Shown in pieces: positions 30,739 to 39,922 of a DNA stretch of 64,000 nucleotides (the stretch's first letter is position 1; the number at the start of each line of letters is the position of its first letter). The translations under genes were made by a program, and so were the position numbers. The stretch covers positions 496,001 to 560,000 of the forward strand of contig NZ_LGIT01000009.1 in assembly GCF_001187865.1 (NCBI RefSeq). Reading direction: 5' to 3'. The notes beneath the pieces were generated by a model, which was not told where the DNA came from, did no database searches, and saw only the letters and a program-made list of their open reading frames with translations. This DNA is from Klebsiella sp. RIT-PI-d (GTDB lineage Bacteria; Pseudomonadota; Gammaproteobacteria; Enterobacterales; Enterobacteriaceae).

Positions 30739-30867
30739 CTAGTGGGAAGGTTTGTCATCCGGCCTGGGTTTACCATTGATCATCTCGCAAAGCATGTTCA
30801 ACAGCATTAAGCGGACCTGAAAGGGAGAGTGACTAAACACGCGTATACACCTCTTAAATTGATTCAT
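30739..30867 (-). CDS. mntS: Small manganese-response protein MntS
   Basis: A 42-residue protein that easily escapes gene callers. It begins MNQFKRCIRVFSHSPFQVRL and ends DDKPSH, closely matching E. coli MntS in length and pattern, including FSHSPF and the Pro/Lys/Asp tail. A strong AGGAGG site sits just before the ATG. In E. coli MntS raises intracellular manganese by inhibiting the exporter MntP, and MntR represses it when manganese is plentiful. The same arrangement is seen here: divergent mntR and an MntR-type box 57 bases upstream. Confidence 0.9.
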   Translation of the reverse strand: MNQFKRCIRVFSHSPFQVRLMLLNMLCEMINGKPRPDDKPSH

Positions 30868-30923
30868 ATGACCTCCTGACGTTGAGCCCTTCATTCCGTG
30901 AAGAGTGACTGCATTACATACAG

Positions 30924-30941
30924 ATATAGCACAGGCTATAT
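30924..30941. promoter_or_regulatory. MntR-type operator of mntS
   Basis: Perfect 7-base arms ATATAGC and GCTATAT with an ACAG spacer, lying in the mntS-mntR spacer about 60 bases before mntS. It resembles the known E. coli MntR boxes (AAACATAGC-type dyads). Confidence 0.78.
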
Positions 30942-31049
30942 TTTATAGCTATGGCTTAAACGTTAAATTTTTGTACTCCCATCACAATCCTATACAATGA
31001 GCATTCTTGACTTGATGCCTCCGGGGTATCGCACATACGAGGAAGCACA

Positions 31050-31523
31050 ATGGGCCGTCGCACGGAAAAACCAATAACAAAAAAAGTGACGCAATTAGTG
31101 AATGTTGAGGAGCACGTCGAGGGCTTTCGCCAGGTGCGAGAAGCCCATCGCCGTGAGTTGATTGATGACTATGTGGAATTAATTTCCGACCTTATTCGTG
31201 AAGTCGGTGAAGCGCGTCAGGTTGATATGGCCGCTCGCCTTGGCGTCTCACAGCCCACGGTCGCCAAAATGCTTAAGCGTCTGGCCAGCGTCGGTCTTAT
31301 CGAACAAATTCCGTGGCGGGGCGTTTTTCTGACCCCTGAAGGTGAAAAACTGGCCGAAGAGAGCCGTCAGCGTCATCATATCGTGGAAAATTTCCTGCTG
31401 GTGCTCGGGGTGAGTGCTGATACCGCCCGGCGCGATGCCGAAGGCATTGAACATCACGTCAGTGAGGAAACGCTGGAAATGTTCCGCCAGTTTAGTCAAA
31501 AACATGGAACATCTGCCGAATGA
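31050..31523 (+). CDS. mntR: Manganese-responsive regulator MntR
   Basis: A 157-residue DtxR/MntR-family repressor. The winged helix-turn-helix spans about residues 35-95 ([22 protein letters not shown]). The metal-binding and dimerisation domain follows, with conserved His/Glu residues in [13 protein letters not shown] and [15 protein letters not shown]. Bound to Mn(II) it represses mntS and mntH and activates mntP in E. coli. It overlaps ybiR by 4 bases. Confidence 0.96.
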   Translation: MGRRTEKPITKKVTQLVNVEEHVEGFRQVREAHRRELIDDYVELISDLIREVGEARQVDMAARLGVSQPTVAKMLKRLASVGLIEQIPWRGVFLTPEGEKLAEESRQRHHIVENFLLVLGVSADTARRDAEGIEHHVSEETLEMFRQFSQKHGTSAE

Positions 31524-32629
31524 ACCTGCCATTGGTTGATGCCCTGGCGCGCGATCGCTTTCTTCATCTGCTAATTATTATTGCTGTTATCCTCAGCCTG
31601 TTCGTTCCCTTTGCACCAGAGCACTGGCCTGCTGCCATCGACTGGCACACTATTATTACGCTCAGTGGATTGATGCTTCTCACCAAAGGCGTCGAGCAGA
31701 GCGGCTGTTTTGATGTGCTGGGGCGTAAAATGGCGCGCCGCTTTGTGACGGTAAAGCAACTGGCACTGTTTATGGTGCTGGCTGCCGCCTTACTGTCGAC
31801 CTTTTTGACCAATGATGTGGCGCTGTTTATTGTCGTGCCGCTGACGTTAACGTTGAAGAAATGGTGTGAGATCCCGGTTAACCGACTGATCATCTTCGAA
31901 GCGCTGGCCGTTAATGCCGGTTCGCTACTGACCCCGATTGGCAATCCGCAAAATATTCTGCTGTGGGGCCGTTCCGGTTTGTCATTTCCGGCGTTTATCG
32001 GACAGATGCTGCCGCTGGCACTCAGTATGATGGTAACGTTGCTGGTATTGTGCTGGATCTGCTTTCCTTCTCAGCTCCTGCAATTTCGCAGCGGCGACAA
32101 ATCTCCGCAGTGGCAGCGGCGTCTGCTATGGAGTTGTCTGTTCTTTTATCTGGTGTTTCTTATCGCCCTGGAGACGAAGCAGGAATTATGGGGGCTGGGC
32201 ATCCTGCTGGCAGGCTTTCTGATCGTCGCCAGAGGCGTGATACTGAAAGTGGACTGGTCGCTGCTGCTGGTATTTATCGTAATGTTTATCGATGTGCATT
32301 TATTGACGCAGCTACCCGTCTTACAGAGCGCGCTCGACCGGGTAGGGGGACTTTCGTCGTTCCAGCTGTGGCTGACGGCGATTAGTCTGTCGCAGGCGAT
32401 CAGCAATGTTCCTTCAACCATTCTGCTGCTGAATTATGTTCCGCCATCCACATTACTGGCATGGGCAGTTAATGTCGGCGGGTTTGGACTGTTGCCTGGC
32501 TCTCTGGCGAACCTCATTGCGCTGCGCATGGCGGGAAATCGTCGCATCTGGTGGCGCTTTCATGTTTATTCTCTGCCCCTGTTAGTCTGGGCTGCGCTGG
32601 TGGGTTACGGATTACTCATTATCAGTTAG
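31520..32629 (+). CDS. ybiR: Putative anion transporter YbiR
   Basis: A 369-residue membrane protein of the ArsB/NhaD-CitMHS permease superfamily with about ten hydrophobic segments. Family-like half-site motifs are [12 protein letters not shown] and [15 protein letters not shown], and NVPSTILLL is in the second half. The substrate is unknown. It is coupled to mntR by an ATGA overlap, so both share a transcript, which hints at a link to metal or oxyanion homeostasis without proving one. Confidence 0.9.
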   Translation: MNLPLVDALARDRFLHLLIIIAVILSLFVPFAPEHWPAAIDWHTIITLSGLMLLTKGVEQSGCFDVLGRKMARRFVTVKQLALFMVLAAALLSTFLTNDVALFIVVPLTLTLKKWCEIPVNRLIIFEALAVNAGSLLTPIGNPQNILLWGRSGLSFPAFIGQMLPLALSMMVTLLVLCWICFPSQLLQFRSGDKSPQWQRRLLWSCLFFYLVFLIALETKQELWGLGILLAGFLIVARGVILKVDWSLLLVFIVMFIDVHLLTQLPVLQSALDRVGGLSSFQLWLTAISLSQAISNVPSTILLLNYVPPSTLLAWAVNVGGFGLLPGSLANLIALRMAGNRRIWWRFHVYSLPLLVWAALVGYGLLIIS

Positions 32630-32728
32630 TGCTGATTTGTCAGTTTTTCCTGGAAAATGTATAGCAACCTCCTAACTTTAGTTATCAGGCACCCTTACGC
32701 CGTTAACTGACAGGACCGTTGCACAATT

Positions 32729-33853
32729 ATGGCAGAGAAAGACGAACAACCTGAAAATCCGCAGGAACCTCAAAAAGCGGAACACCAGGAAGACAACAAT
32801 AAGAAGAGCGAGCGCAAACGTCCGGGTAAAAAACCCCTTATTATTCTGGGCATTGTGGTGATCGTAATGATTATCGTGGCGCTGGTGTGGTGGCTGATGA
32901 CCCGCAATCAGGAAACCACCGATGATGCCTTTACCGATGGTGACGCGGTTACCATCGCGCCAAAGGTCGCCGGCTACGTTACTGAATTACGGGTAAAAGA
33001 TAACCAGCGGGTGAAGAAAGGCGATTTGCTGGTGGTCATCGATCCGCGTGATGCGACCGCGCAGCGCGATCAGGCCAAAGCACAACTGGGTCTGGCGCAA
33101 GCACAACTGCATCAGGCACAGGCGCAGCTGGCGTTATCGAAAGTGCAATATCCCGCCCAGCGCGATGAAGCGCGTGCTCAGGTATTGAAAGCGCAGGCCG
33201 ATCAGGCTAATGCTGAGGCGGCTTATCGTCGCCAGCGCAGTGTCGATCCGCGGGCAACTACCCAGCAGAATATTGATTCGGCCAATGCACAATTACGCAG
33301 CGCACAGGCGCAGATGGCCAGCGCCAAAGCACAGCTTGAAGTTGCCGACCAGGTCGAACTGCAAATCCGGCAGCAGGAAACCAATGTTGAAGCCCGCGAA
33401 CGTCAGGTCGATCAGGCTCGTGCCCAGCTTGAAACAGCAGAGCTAAATCTGTCATGGACCGAGGTTCGTGCGCCGTTCGACGGCTTTGTCACCAAACGTA
33501 ATGTGCAGAACGGTACCCTGGTACAGGCCGGGACCGCGCTGTTCTCGCTGGTCTCACCTGATATCTGGATCGTCGCTAACTTTAAAGAGTCGCAGCTGGA
33601 ACGACTGCGTCCCGGTAATAAAGTAAGTATTAAGGTCGATGCGTTTGGCGATATGGAGCTGGAAGGGCATGTGGACAGCATCCAGCAGGGGAGCGGCTCG
33701 AAGTTCGCCGCCTTCCCGTCGGAAAATGCCACCGGCAACTTCGTGAAAATTGTTCAGCGCGTGCCGGTTAAAATCGTGATTGATAAAGGACTGGATGAAA
33801 ATCATCCGCTGCCGCTGGGCCTTTCTGTCGAACCTAAGGTAACGCTTGAATGA
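32729..33853 (+). CDS. EmrA-like periplasmic adaptor of an efflux pump
   Basis: A 374-residue HlyD-family membrane-fusion protein. A very charged N-terminus (1-34) precedes one membrane helix (IILGIVVIVMIIVALVWWLM), and ETTDDAFTDGDAVTIAPKVAGYV opens the lipoyl half. A long Ala/Gln/Arg coiled-coil hairpin (about 105-235), the second lipoyl half and a beta-barrel follow. It is the first gene of a three-gene tripartite pump operon with an MFS transporter and outer-membrane factor. E. coli has no such operon between ybiR and ldtB. It is closer in layout to EmrA/VceA-type adaptors than to AcrA. Substrate unknown. Confidence 0.85.
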   Translation: MAEKDEQPENPQEPQKAEHQEDNNKKSERKRPGKKPLIILGIVVIVMIIVALVWWLMTRNQETTDDAFTDGDAVTIAPKVAGYVTELRVKDNQRVKKGDLLVVIDPRDATAQRDQAKAQLGLAQAQLHQAQAQLALSKVQYPAQRDEARAQVLKAQADQANAEAAYRRQRSVDPRATTQQNIDSANAQLRSAQAQMASAKAQLEVADQVELQIRQQETNVEARERQVDQARAQLETAELNLSWTEVRAPFDGFVTKRNVQNGTLVQAGTALFSLVSPDIWIVANFKESQLERLRPGNKVSIKVDAFGDMELEGHVDSIQQGSGSKFAAFPSENATGNFVKIVQRVPVKIVIDKGLDENHPLPLGLSVEPKVTLE

Positions 33854-35421
33854 CCGACCAGAGCCATGAAAACTGGCGGCCTGCCGGCAATCCATGGGCG
33901 GTGGCGATGGTGGTTACCCTCGCGGTATTTATGGAAATCCTCGATACCACCATCGTTAACGTGGCGTTGCCTCATGTCGCCGGATCGCTGTCGGCAAGCT
34001 ACGACGAATCGACCTGGGTGCTGACCAGTTATCTGGTGGCCAACGGGATCGTTTTGCCTATTTCCGCCTTCCTGAGTCGGGTGTTTGGCCGTAAGCAGTT
34101 TTTCCTGATTTGCATTGTAATGTTCACCGTCTGCTCCTTTTTATGCGGAATTGCGACTGAACTGTGGCAAATCATTCTGTTCCGCATTATGCAGGGATTC
34201 TTCGGCGGCGGGCTTCAGCCAACGCAGCAATCAGTGCTGCTGGATTATTTTAAGCCGGAAGATCGCGGCAAAGCGTTTGGCCTGTCGTCGATTGCGATTA
34301 TTGTTGCACCGGTACTTGGGCCAACGCTCGGCGGCTGGATCACTGATAACTACTCCTGGCGCTGGGTCTTCTTTATTAATATTCCGGTCGGCATTGTGAC
34401 CGTTCTGGCAATTTATCATCTGCTGGAAGACCCGCCGTGGGAGCGGAAATCGGAAGAGAAACTGAGTATCGACTGGACCGGCATCGGGCTTATCGCACTG
34501 GGGCTTGGCTGTTTACAGGTGATGCTCGATCGCGGTGAAGATGAAGACTGGTTCTATTCGAATTTCATCTGTACCTTCGCGGTATTAACGCTTATCGGCA
34601 TTATTGGTGCAATATTCTGGCTGATTTATGCGCGTAAGCCGGTGGTGGATTTACGCTGTATGGCGGATAAAAACTTTGCCGTCTCCAGCCTGCTGATGGC
34701 CGGAATGGCGATGATCCTGTACGGCAGTTCAGTGGTGATCCCCCAGCTGGCGCAGCAGGATTTAGGCTATACGGCCACCTGGTCCGGGCTGGTGCTCTCT
34801 CCGGGGGCGGTGCTTATCGTACTGACCATTCCGCTGGTGCTTAAACTGATGCCGATAGTGCAAACCCGAATAATCATCGCTTTCGGCTTTTTGCTGCTCG
34901 GTGCCGCGTTCTTTTGGTCGCGAACGTTAACACCTGATGTGGACTTCGAGACCCTGGTAATGTTTCGCAGCGCGCAGTCGCTGGGCCTCGGCTTTCTGTT
35001 CGTGCCGCTCACCACCATTGCCTTTATCACCATCCCTCGTCAACTTAATGCCGATGCCTCAGCGATGTTTACCATGTTCCGCAACGTCGCCGGATCGATC
35101 GGCATCTCGCTGTCAACGGCGGCGATCACCGAGCGGGCGCAGGCGCACAGCGCCCATCTGTCCTATCACACCAGCCCGTTTAATGAGCCGTTCCAGCAGG
35201 CCATTCGCCAGTCGGCCCAGGCAATACGTGATTTTACCGGGCTGGTGGGCGATCCGCTGAGCATTGCTACCGGTCAGATGTATCAGACGATGATTGAACA
35301 GTCGCGGATTTTGGCCTACATCGATGTCTTTACGATGCTTAGCGTGGTTGCGCTACTGCTGATCCCTTTTTGTCTACTGCTGTCACCGGTGAAAAGTGAA
35401 GGCAGCGCAGGAGCACATTAA
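33850..35421 (+). CDS. EmrB-like DHA2-family MFS efflux transporter
   Basis: A 523-residue major-facilitator protein with 14 hydrophobic segments, as in the DHA2 drug:H+ antiporter family. Motif-type segments are LDTTIVNVALPHVAG in TM1, WVLTSYLVANGIVLPISAFLSRVFGRKQFF in TM2 and the A-loop, and GFFGGGLQPTQQ. It overlaps the adaptor gene by 4 bases and is followed by the outer-membrane factor 2 bases after its stop. Together they should span both membranes. The drug or metabolite exported is unknown. Confidence 0.88.
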   Translation: MTDQSHENWRPAGNPWAVAMVVTLAVFMEILDTTIVNVALPHVAGSLSASYDESTWVLTSYLVANGIVLPISAFLSRVFGRKQFFLICIVMFTVCSFLCGIATELWQIILFRIMQGFFGGGLQPTQQSVLLDYFKPEDRGKAFGLSSIAIIVAPVLGPTLGGWITDNYSWRWVFFINIPVGIVTVLAIYHLLEDPPWERKSEEKLSIDWTGIGLIALGLGCLQVMLDRGEDEDWFYSNFICTFAVLTLIGIIGAIFWLIYARKPVVDLRCMADKNFAVSSLLMAGMAMILYGSSVVIPQLAQQDLGYTATWSGLVLSPGAVLIVLTIPLVLKLMPIVQTRIIIAFGFLLLGAAFFWSRTLTPDVDFETLVMFRSAQSLGLGFLFVPLTTIAFITIPRQLNADASAMFTMFRNVAGSIGISLSTAAITERAQAHSAHLSYHTSPFNEPFQQAIRQSAQAIRDFTGLVGDPLSIATGQMYQTMIEQSRILAYIDVFTMLSVVALLLIPFCLLLSPVKSEGSAGAH

Positions 35422-35422
35422 T

Positions 35423-36949
35423 ATGCAAAGATGCACTATTTTTCCGCTGACCTTTCTGGCGCTGATAGTGGCCGGATGCAGCGTTGGCCCGGATTATCAA
35501 ACCGCAGTGCCGCAAACGCCGGCGCGCTGGAATGATCCTGGCAACCGCGACGTTCCGTCGCAAACCCGTCCTGAAGCGGTCGATCCGCGCTGGTGGACGA
35601 CCTTTAACTCGCCGCAGTTAAATAGCCTGATTGAACGGGCCATCGCCGGTAACCTGTCATTGCAGCAATCAGTACTGCGCATTGCGGGCGCACGTGAGCA
35701 ATTGAATCAGGCCGGTGGCGCATTTATGCCGGCGGTGAACGGCAATGTGCAGGCAACCCGCCAGCAGTTAGGGCTGAAGGGCGAGCTGGAATCTCACGAC
35801 GTTTATAGCCAACTGGATAATGTTGACCCGGATCTGCGCGGTGCTTTGGGGCCGCTCACCCAGCCGATTAATCTTTACCAGGGCAGTTTTGACGCGCAGT
35901 GGGAGCTGGATTTATGGGGCAAAGTCCGCCGTCAGGTGGAAGCGGCCGATGCCCAACAGCAAGCCGCCATCGAACAGCGTAATGACGCACTGGTTTCGCT
36001 GGAAGCGGAAGTGGCTCGCGCCTGGCTCCAGCTCCGCGGGGCGCAAAGTATTATCCATACTATGAATACGCAGATCGCCAGTGCGCAGCAGACGCTGGCG
36101 CTGACGGAGAACCGCCAGCGCGGCGGACTGTCACCGCAGCTGGATGTGGAAAATGCCCGCGCTCAGTTAGGCAATCTTGAAGCGCAACTGCCGCAGTATC
36201 AGGCGCAGCAGCGTCAGGCAATGAATGCGCTGGCCGTACTGCTGGGTAAAGCGCCCGGCACGCTGGATCACGAGTTGCGCGGTGAACAGCCTCTGCCGCC
36301 GCTGCCGTCTATTGTAAAAACCGGTATCCCGTCAACCCTGGCACGTCGGCGGCCCGATGTTCGTCAGGCCGAAGCTAATCTTCACGCGGCGACCGCGCAA
36401 ATTGGCGTATCCGTCGCGCAGCTATTCCCGAGCCTGACCCTCAGCGGCCAGTTTGGGATGCGTAATAGCGAAGCGGACTGGCTCAGCGACTGGAGCAGCC
36501 ATTTTTACAGCTTCGGCCCGCAGGTGTCGATCCCGATTTTCCAGGGTGGACGTCTGGTGTCGAGCGTCAAACTGGCGCGTGCGCAGCAGGGGGCGACCGT
36601 GCTGCAATATCGCCAGACGGTGCTGACGGCGCTGAATGATGTCGAAAACGCGCTGGTGAGTTATCGCAGCGATCAGCAGCAGGAGCAGGGACTGGACCGG
36701 TCCATTGAAGCGTTGCAAAACGCCTTTAACCTCGCCAGCGACAGCTATCGCCAGGGGCTGGCCACGTTTATTGACGTGCTGGATGCCCAACGGCAGCTGG
36801 CGCAGGCTGAACAACAGCGCGCGCAGGCTAAAGTGCAAAGTAGCCTCGATCTGGTCGCGCTGTATAAAGCCCTGGGCGGCGGCTGGGAGCCGTATCAGAC
36901 CGTGCGTCTGCCGGACTATGCGGTCTTTGGTGATGCCCCCCGCGGATAG
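35423..36949 (+). CDS. NodT/OprM-type outer-membrane efflux lipoprotein
   Basis: A 508-residue TolC-superfamily outer-membrane factor. A lipobox (LIVAGCSVGPDY) puts the lipidated Cys near residue 19. The two OEP repeats are visible from their Ala/Gln-rich helices, and LARRRPDVRQAEANLHAATAQIG is the typical repeat border. The start is at the ATG after GCAGGAGC. It ends the tripartite efflux operon. Because it has its own outer-membrane channel, the pump need not use TolC. Confidence 0.9.
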   Translation: MQRCTIFPLTFLALIVAGCSVGPDYQTAVPQTPARWNDPGNRDVPSQTRPEAVDPRWWTTFNSPQLNSLIERAIAGNLSLQQSVLRIAGAREQLNQAGGAFMPAVNGNVQATRQQLGLKGELESHDVYSQLDNVDPDLRGALGPLTQPINLYQGSFDAQWELDLWGKVRRQVEAADAQQQAAIEQRNDALVSLEAEVARAWLQLRGAQSIIHTMNTQIASAQQTLALTENRQRGGLSPQLDVENARAQLGNLEAQLPQYQAQQRQAMNALAVLLGKAPGTLDHELRGEQPLPPLPSIVKTGIPSTLARRRPDVRQAEANLHAATAQIGVSVAQLFPSLTLSGQFGMRNSEADWLSDWSSHFYSFGPQVSIPIFQGGRLVSSVKLARAQQGATVLQYRQTVLTALNDVENALVSYRSDQQQEQGLDRSIEALQNAFNLASDSYRQGLATFIDVLDAQRQLAQAEQQRAQAKVQSSLDLVALYKALGGGWEPYQTVRLPDYAVFGDAPRG

Positions 36950-36978
36950 TCGTCAGACGACCGATCGTGTTTAACACC

Positions 36979-37003
36979 AGCCCGGTTTTTACCGGGCTTT
37001 TTT
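36979..37003 (+). terminator. Intrinsic terminator of the efflux operon
   Basis: Arms AGCCCGGT and ACCGGGCT with a T4 loop followed by a T-run, 30 bases past the outer-membrane factor gene. Confidence 0.92.
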
Positions 37004-37079
37004 GTGTTCGGCAACGGCGATCTTTTCGAATCAGCTCACATTTTCACCCATTACTTTTTGCCTCCAGCGCCCTGTTGGG

Positions 37080-37097
37080 TATATGACTAGTCATATA
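37080..37097. promoter_or_regulatory. 18-bp palindromic operator of the beta-glucoside operon
   Basis: TATATGACTAGTCATATA is a perfect dyad, about 40 bases upstream of the GH1 gene. Its length and form fit a HutC-subfamily GntR operator, and the GntR regulator encoded at the end of this operon is the natural candidate to bind it. Confidence 0.75.
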
Positions 37098-37136
37098 TTT
37101 TAAATGACTTTACATGTTCAAAAATGGAGCCGCATG

Positions 37137-38513
37137 ATGACAAAGAAATTAACCGAAGGGTTCTTATGGGGAAATTCAGTCTCCAGTATGCAGACCGAAG
37201 GCGCATGGAACGAAGGGGGAAAAGGGAAGTCGGTTTATGATATCCGTGAGGCCAGCGAGTTTGCCTCGGACTGGAAAGTGGCCACCGACTCCTATCATCG
37301 CTACCGGGAAGATTTCGACCACATGCAGGATTTGGGCATGAACTGCTATCGCTTCCAGATTGCATGGAGTCGGGTATGCCCGCAGGGCGATGGTGAATTT
37401 AATGAAGAAGGTATTGCCTTTTACGAGCGTTTTATCAATGACTTACTTGCACGTAATATTGAACCAATGGTGTGCCTGTATCATTTCGATATGCCGCTGG
37501 CGCTGGCAGAAAAATACAATGGTTTTACCGACCGGCGGGTAATGGAAGCCTTTATTCGCTATGGACGTGAGATGATTGACCGTTTTGGCGAGCGGGTGAA
37601 ATACTGGCTGACCTTCAACGAGCAAAATATTTTTCATATGCCGGAGGCTTTTAAAGTCTCAGGTTATATGCGGGGAGAACAAACCCTGCGTGATTTATAT
37701 CTGATCCAGCACTACACCATGATGGCGCATGTTCATCTTACTCACTATTTACACGACACGAAACCGGGCCAGCTAATGGGCGGTATGCTGGCACACCAGC
37801 TGGTTTACCCGGCGACCTGCAAGCCGCGCGATATTTTTTGCGCACAACAATACGATGAGTTTCTTAATCAAAACCTGCTGCGGGTATATGCCGGCGAGGG
37901 CTATAGTCCGGAAGTACTGGCGGTAGTGCAACGCGAAGGATTCGAAGATATCTACCGGCAGGACGATCTCGCTCTGCTGGCGACGGTTAAAAACGACTTC
38001 ATGGCGTTCAGCTATTATGCCAGTAAAACGCTCGATAGCGACGCTATCCCGGAACATACGCCGATCAATAACTATATGGAGTACGGGGATAAACCAAATC
38101 CGTGGTTAGAGGCCACCGAGTGGAACTGGCAAATCGATCCGCTGGGCTTTCGCACTATTATCACCCGCTATTACAACGACTGGCGCCTGCCGGTGTTCCC
38201 CATTGAGAACGGGATTGGCGTCATCGAGTCCTGGGATGGCGAAAATATGATTGAAGATGATTATCGCATCGACTATCACCGGGAGCATATCAACGCCATG
38301 AAAGCGGCTATTTTCGAGGATGGTGCCGAGGTTATCGGTTATCTCGGCTGGGGGCTTATCGACATTCTTAGCTCGAAGGGGGATATGCGTAAGCGCTATG
38401 GCGTGGTGTACGTTAATCGCGAAAATCACGATCTTAAAGATTTGAAGCGGGTGCCGAAGAAAAGCTACGCATGGTTAAAACAGGTCATCCACAGCAACGG
38501 CGATAATATGTAG
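37137..38513 (+). CDS. Glycoside hydrolase family 1, probable 6-phospho-beta-glucosidase
   Basis: A 458-residue GH1 enzyme. The acid/base Glu is in TFNEQN (about residue 162) and the nucleophile Glu in PIENG (about 357). The SSKGDMRKRYG segment matches the Ser/Lys/Tyr phosphate-binding loop of 6-phospho-beta-glycosidases such as BglA and AscB, so the substrate is probably a phosphorylated beta-glucoside delivered by a PTS. It is followed by a PTS EIIC gene. Adjacent ATGs at 37134 and 37137 both follow GGAG; the second has the better spacing. The aglycone or sugar preference cannot be read. Confidence 0.88.
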   Translation: MTKKLTEGFLWGNSVSSMQTEGAWNEGGKGKSVYDIREASEFASDWKVATDSYHRYREDFDHMQDLGMNCYRFQIAWSRVCPQGDGEFNEEGIAFYERFINDLLARNIEPMVCLYHFDMPLALAEKYNGFTDRRVMEAFIRYGREMIDRFGERVKYWLTFNEQNIFHMPEAFKVSGYMRGEQTLRDLYLIQHYTMMAHVHLTHYLHDTKPGQLMGGMLAHQLVYPATCKPRDIFCAQQYDEFLNQNLLRVYAGEGYSPEVLAVVQREGFEDIYRQDDLALLATVKNDFMAFSYYASKTLDSDAIPEHTPINNYMEYGDKPNPWLEATEWNWQIDPLGFRTIITRYYNDWRLPVFPIENGIGVIESWDGENMIEDDYRIDYHREHINAMKAAIFEDGAEVIGYLGWGLIDILSSKGDMRKRYGVVYVNRENHDLKDLKRVPKKSYAWLKQVIHSNGDNM

Positions 38514-38597
38514 CCCTCCGCGCAGGATGTGCACTGATATCGGGTTGCAGGCAGCTGTTACCCGATAGATCCAGAACAGTAAATAAAGGGGTCTGCG

Positions 38598-39905
38598 ATG
38601 TCCGCTTCAAATATGCAGTCTTTTACCGATCGTTTTGTTGATGTTTCCGCGCGTATCGCCGGGCAGGTACATTTGCGCTCGCTGCGCGATGCGTTTGCCG
38701 CCATCATGCCTATTTTTATTCTGGCCGGGCTGGCGGTACTGGTAAATAACGTCGTGTTCCCGTGGGTCATGGAAGGGGAGACGTTAGCGAAATTCAAATT
38801 GTGGGGGGATGCGATAATTAACGGCACCCTGAATATCGCCGCCCTGCTCATTGCCCCGATGATCGCGTGGTCTCTGGCACGTAATAAACATAGTGACAAT
38901 CCGGTTTCAGCGGTCATTATTGCCCTGTGCAGTTTTATCATCATGATGCCCATGCAGGTAGACGTCATCCCGGTTGGTGAAAAAGCGTCGGTGTCCATTA
39001 CCCAGGTATTAACTTTCGCCAATATTGGTACTACCGGTATTTTTGCCGGCGTAATTATTGGTCTGCTGTCGACCGAAGTTTTTATCCGTATTTCTCAGGT
39101 TCAGCGGCTTAAAATTTCGCTGGGCGAAAATGTACCGCCGGCGGTGGGCCAGTCATTTTCAGCGCTTATACCCACACTATTAACCCTGTCGCTATTCGCG
39201 CTGGGTGCTGCTCTGCTGACCAATCTATTACATACCGACCTGATTCATCTTATTACAACATTAATTCAGCAGCCGCTGAGAATGATCAATACCAGTCTGC
39301 CGGGCACGCTGTTTATCTATAGCTTTGGTAACTTCTTATTTACCCTGGGTATTCATCAGGCAGTGGTGAACAGCGTCATTCTGGAGCCGTTCCTGCTGAT
39401 TAATACCAATGAGAATATGCTGGCGTTCGCCAACGGCCAGCCAATTCCGCATATTATTAATAATATTTTCGTTCCTACTTTTGGCATGATTGGCGGCACG
39501 GGCAGTACGTTTTCATTGCTGATTGCTATTTTTCTTTTCTCGCGGCAAAAAGCGGCCAAACAGGTCTCTCGTCTGGCATTCACTCCGGGGCTATTTAATA
39601 TTAATGAACCGGTCATTTTTGGTTTGCCGATTGTGTTTAATATCCCGCTGATGATCCCGTTTGTTATGTTGCCGGCCATCGGTATTTTATTTGCCTGGAT
39701 TTGTACCACCCTGGGACTGATGTCCCGTTGTGTGGTGATGATCCCGTGGACGACGCCGCCTGTGCTCAGCGCATGGCTGGCAACCGCAGGTGACTGGCGT
39801 GCCGTAGTGGTGCAATTGATCATCATCGTCTTTGGTGTATTCTTCTACCTGCCATTTCTCAAAATCGCGGAGAGAGTGGCGCAAAAAAATAGTGGGATAG
39901 CGTAA
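38598..39905 (+). CDS. PTS EIIC permease, lactose/cellobiose family
   Basis: A 435-residue PTS EIIC of the CelB/ChbC type with about ten hydrophobic segments. Family motifs include FTLGIHQAVVNSVI and LFNINEPVIFGLPIVFNIPL. It should carry a beta-glucoside across the inner membrane and couple it to phosphorylation. No EIIB or EIIA domain or gene is present in the operon, so it must borrow these from another system, for example the Chb or Asc proteins. AAAGGGG precedes the start. Confidence 0.88.
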   Translation: MSASNMQSFTDRFVDVSARIAGQVHLRSLRDAFAAIMPIFILAGLAVLVNNVVFPWVMEGETLAKFKLWGDAIINGTLNIAALLIAPMIAWSLARNKHSDNPVSAVIIALCSFIIMMPMQVDVIPVGEKASVSITQVLTFANIGTTGIFAGVIIGLLSTEVFIRISQVQRLKISLGENVPPAVGQSFSALIPTLLTLSLFALGAALLTNLLHTDLIHLITTLIQQPLRMINTSLPGTLFIYSFGNFLFTLGIHQAVVNSVILEPFLLINTNENMLAFANGQPIPHIINNIFVPTFGMIGGTGSTFSLLIAIFLFSRQKAAKQVSRLAFTPGLFNINEPVIFGLPIVFNIPLMIPFVMLPAIGILFAWICTTLGLMSRCVVMIPWTTPPVLSAWLATAGDWRAVVVQLIIIVFGVFFYLPFLKIAERVAQKNSGIA

Positions 39906-39922
39906 ACCAGAAAGGATGAGCA

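Noticed and set aside
32673-32684. TAACT-TT-AGTTA dyad before the efflux operon as an operator
   Set aside because: Arms of only five bases in AT-rich sequence and no local regulator gene for the pump; not strong enough to list as a feature.
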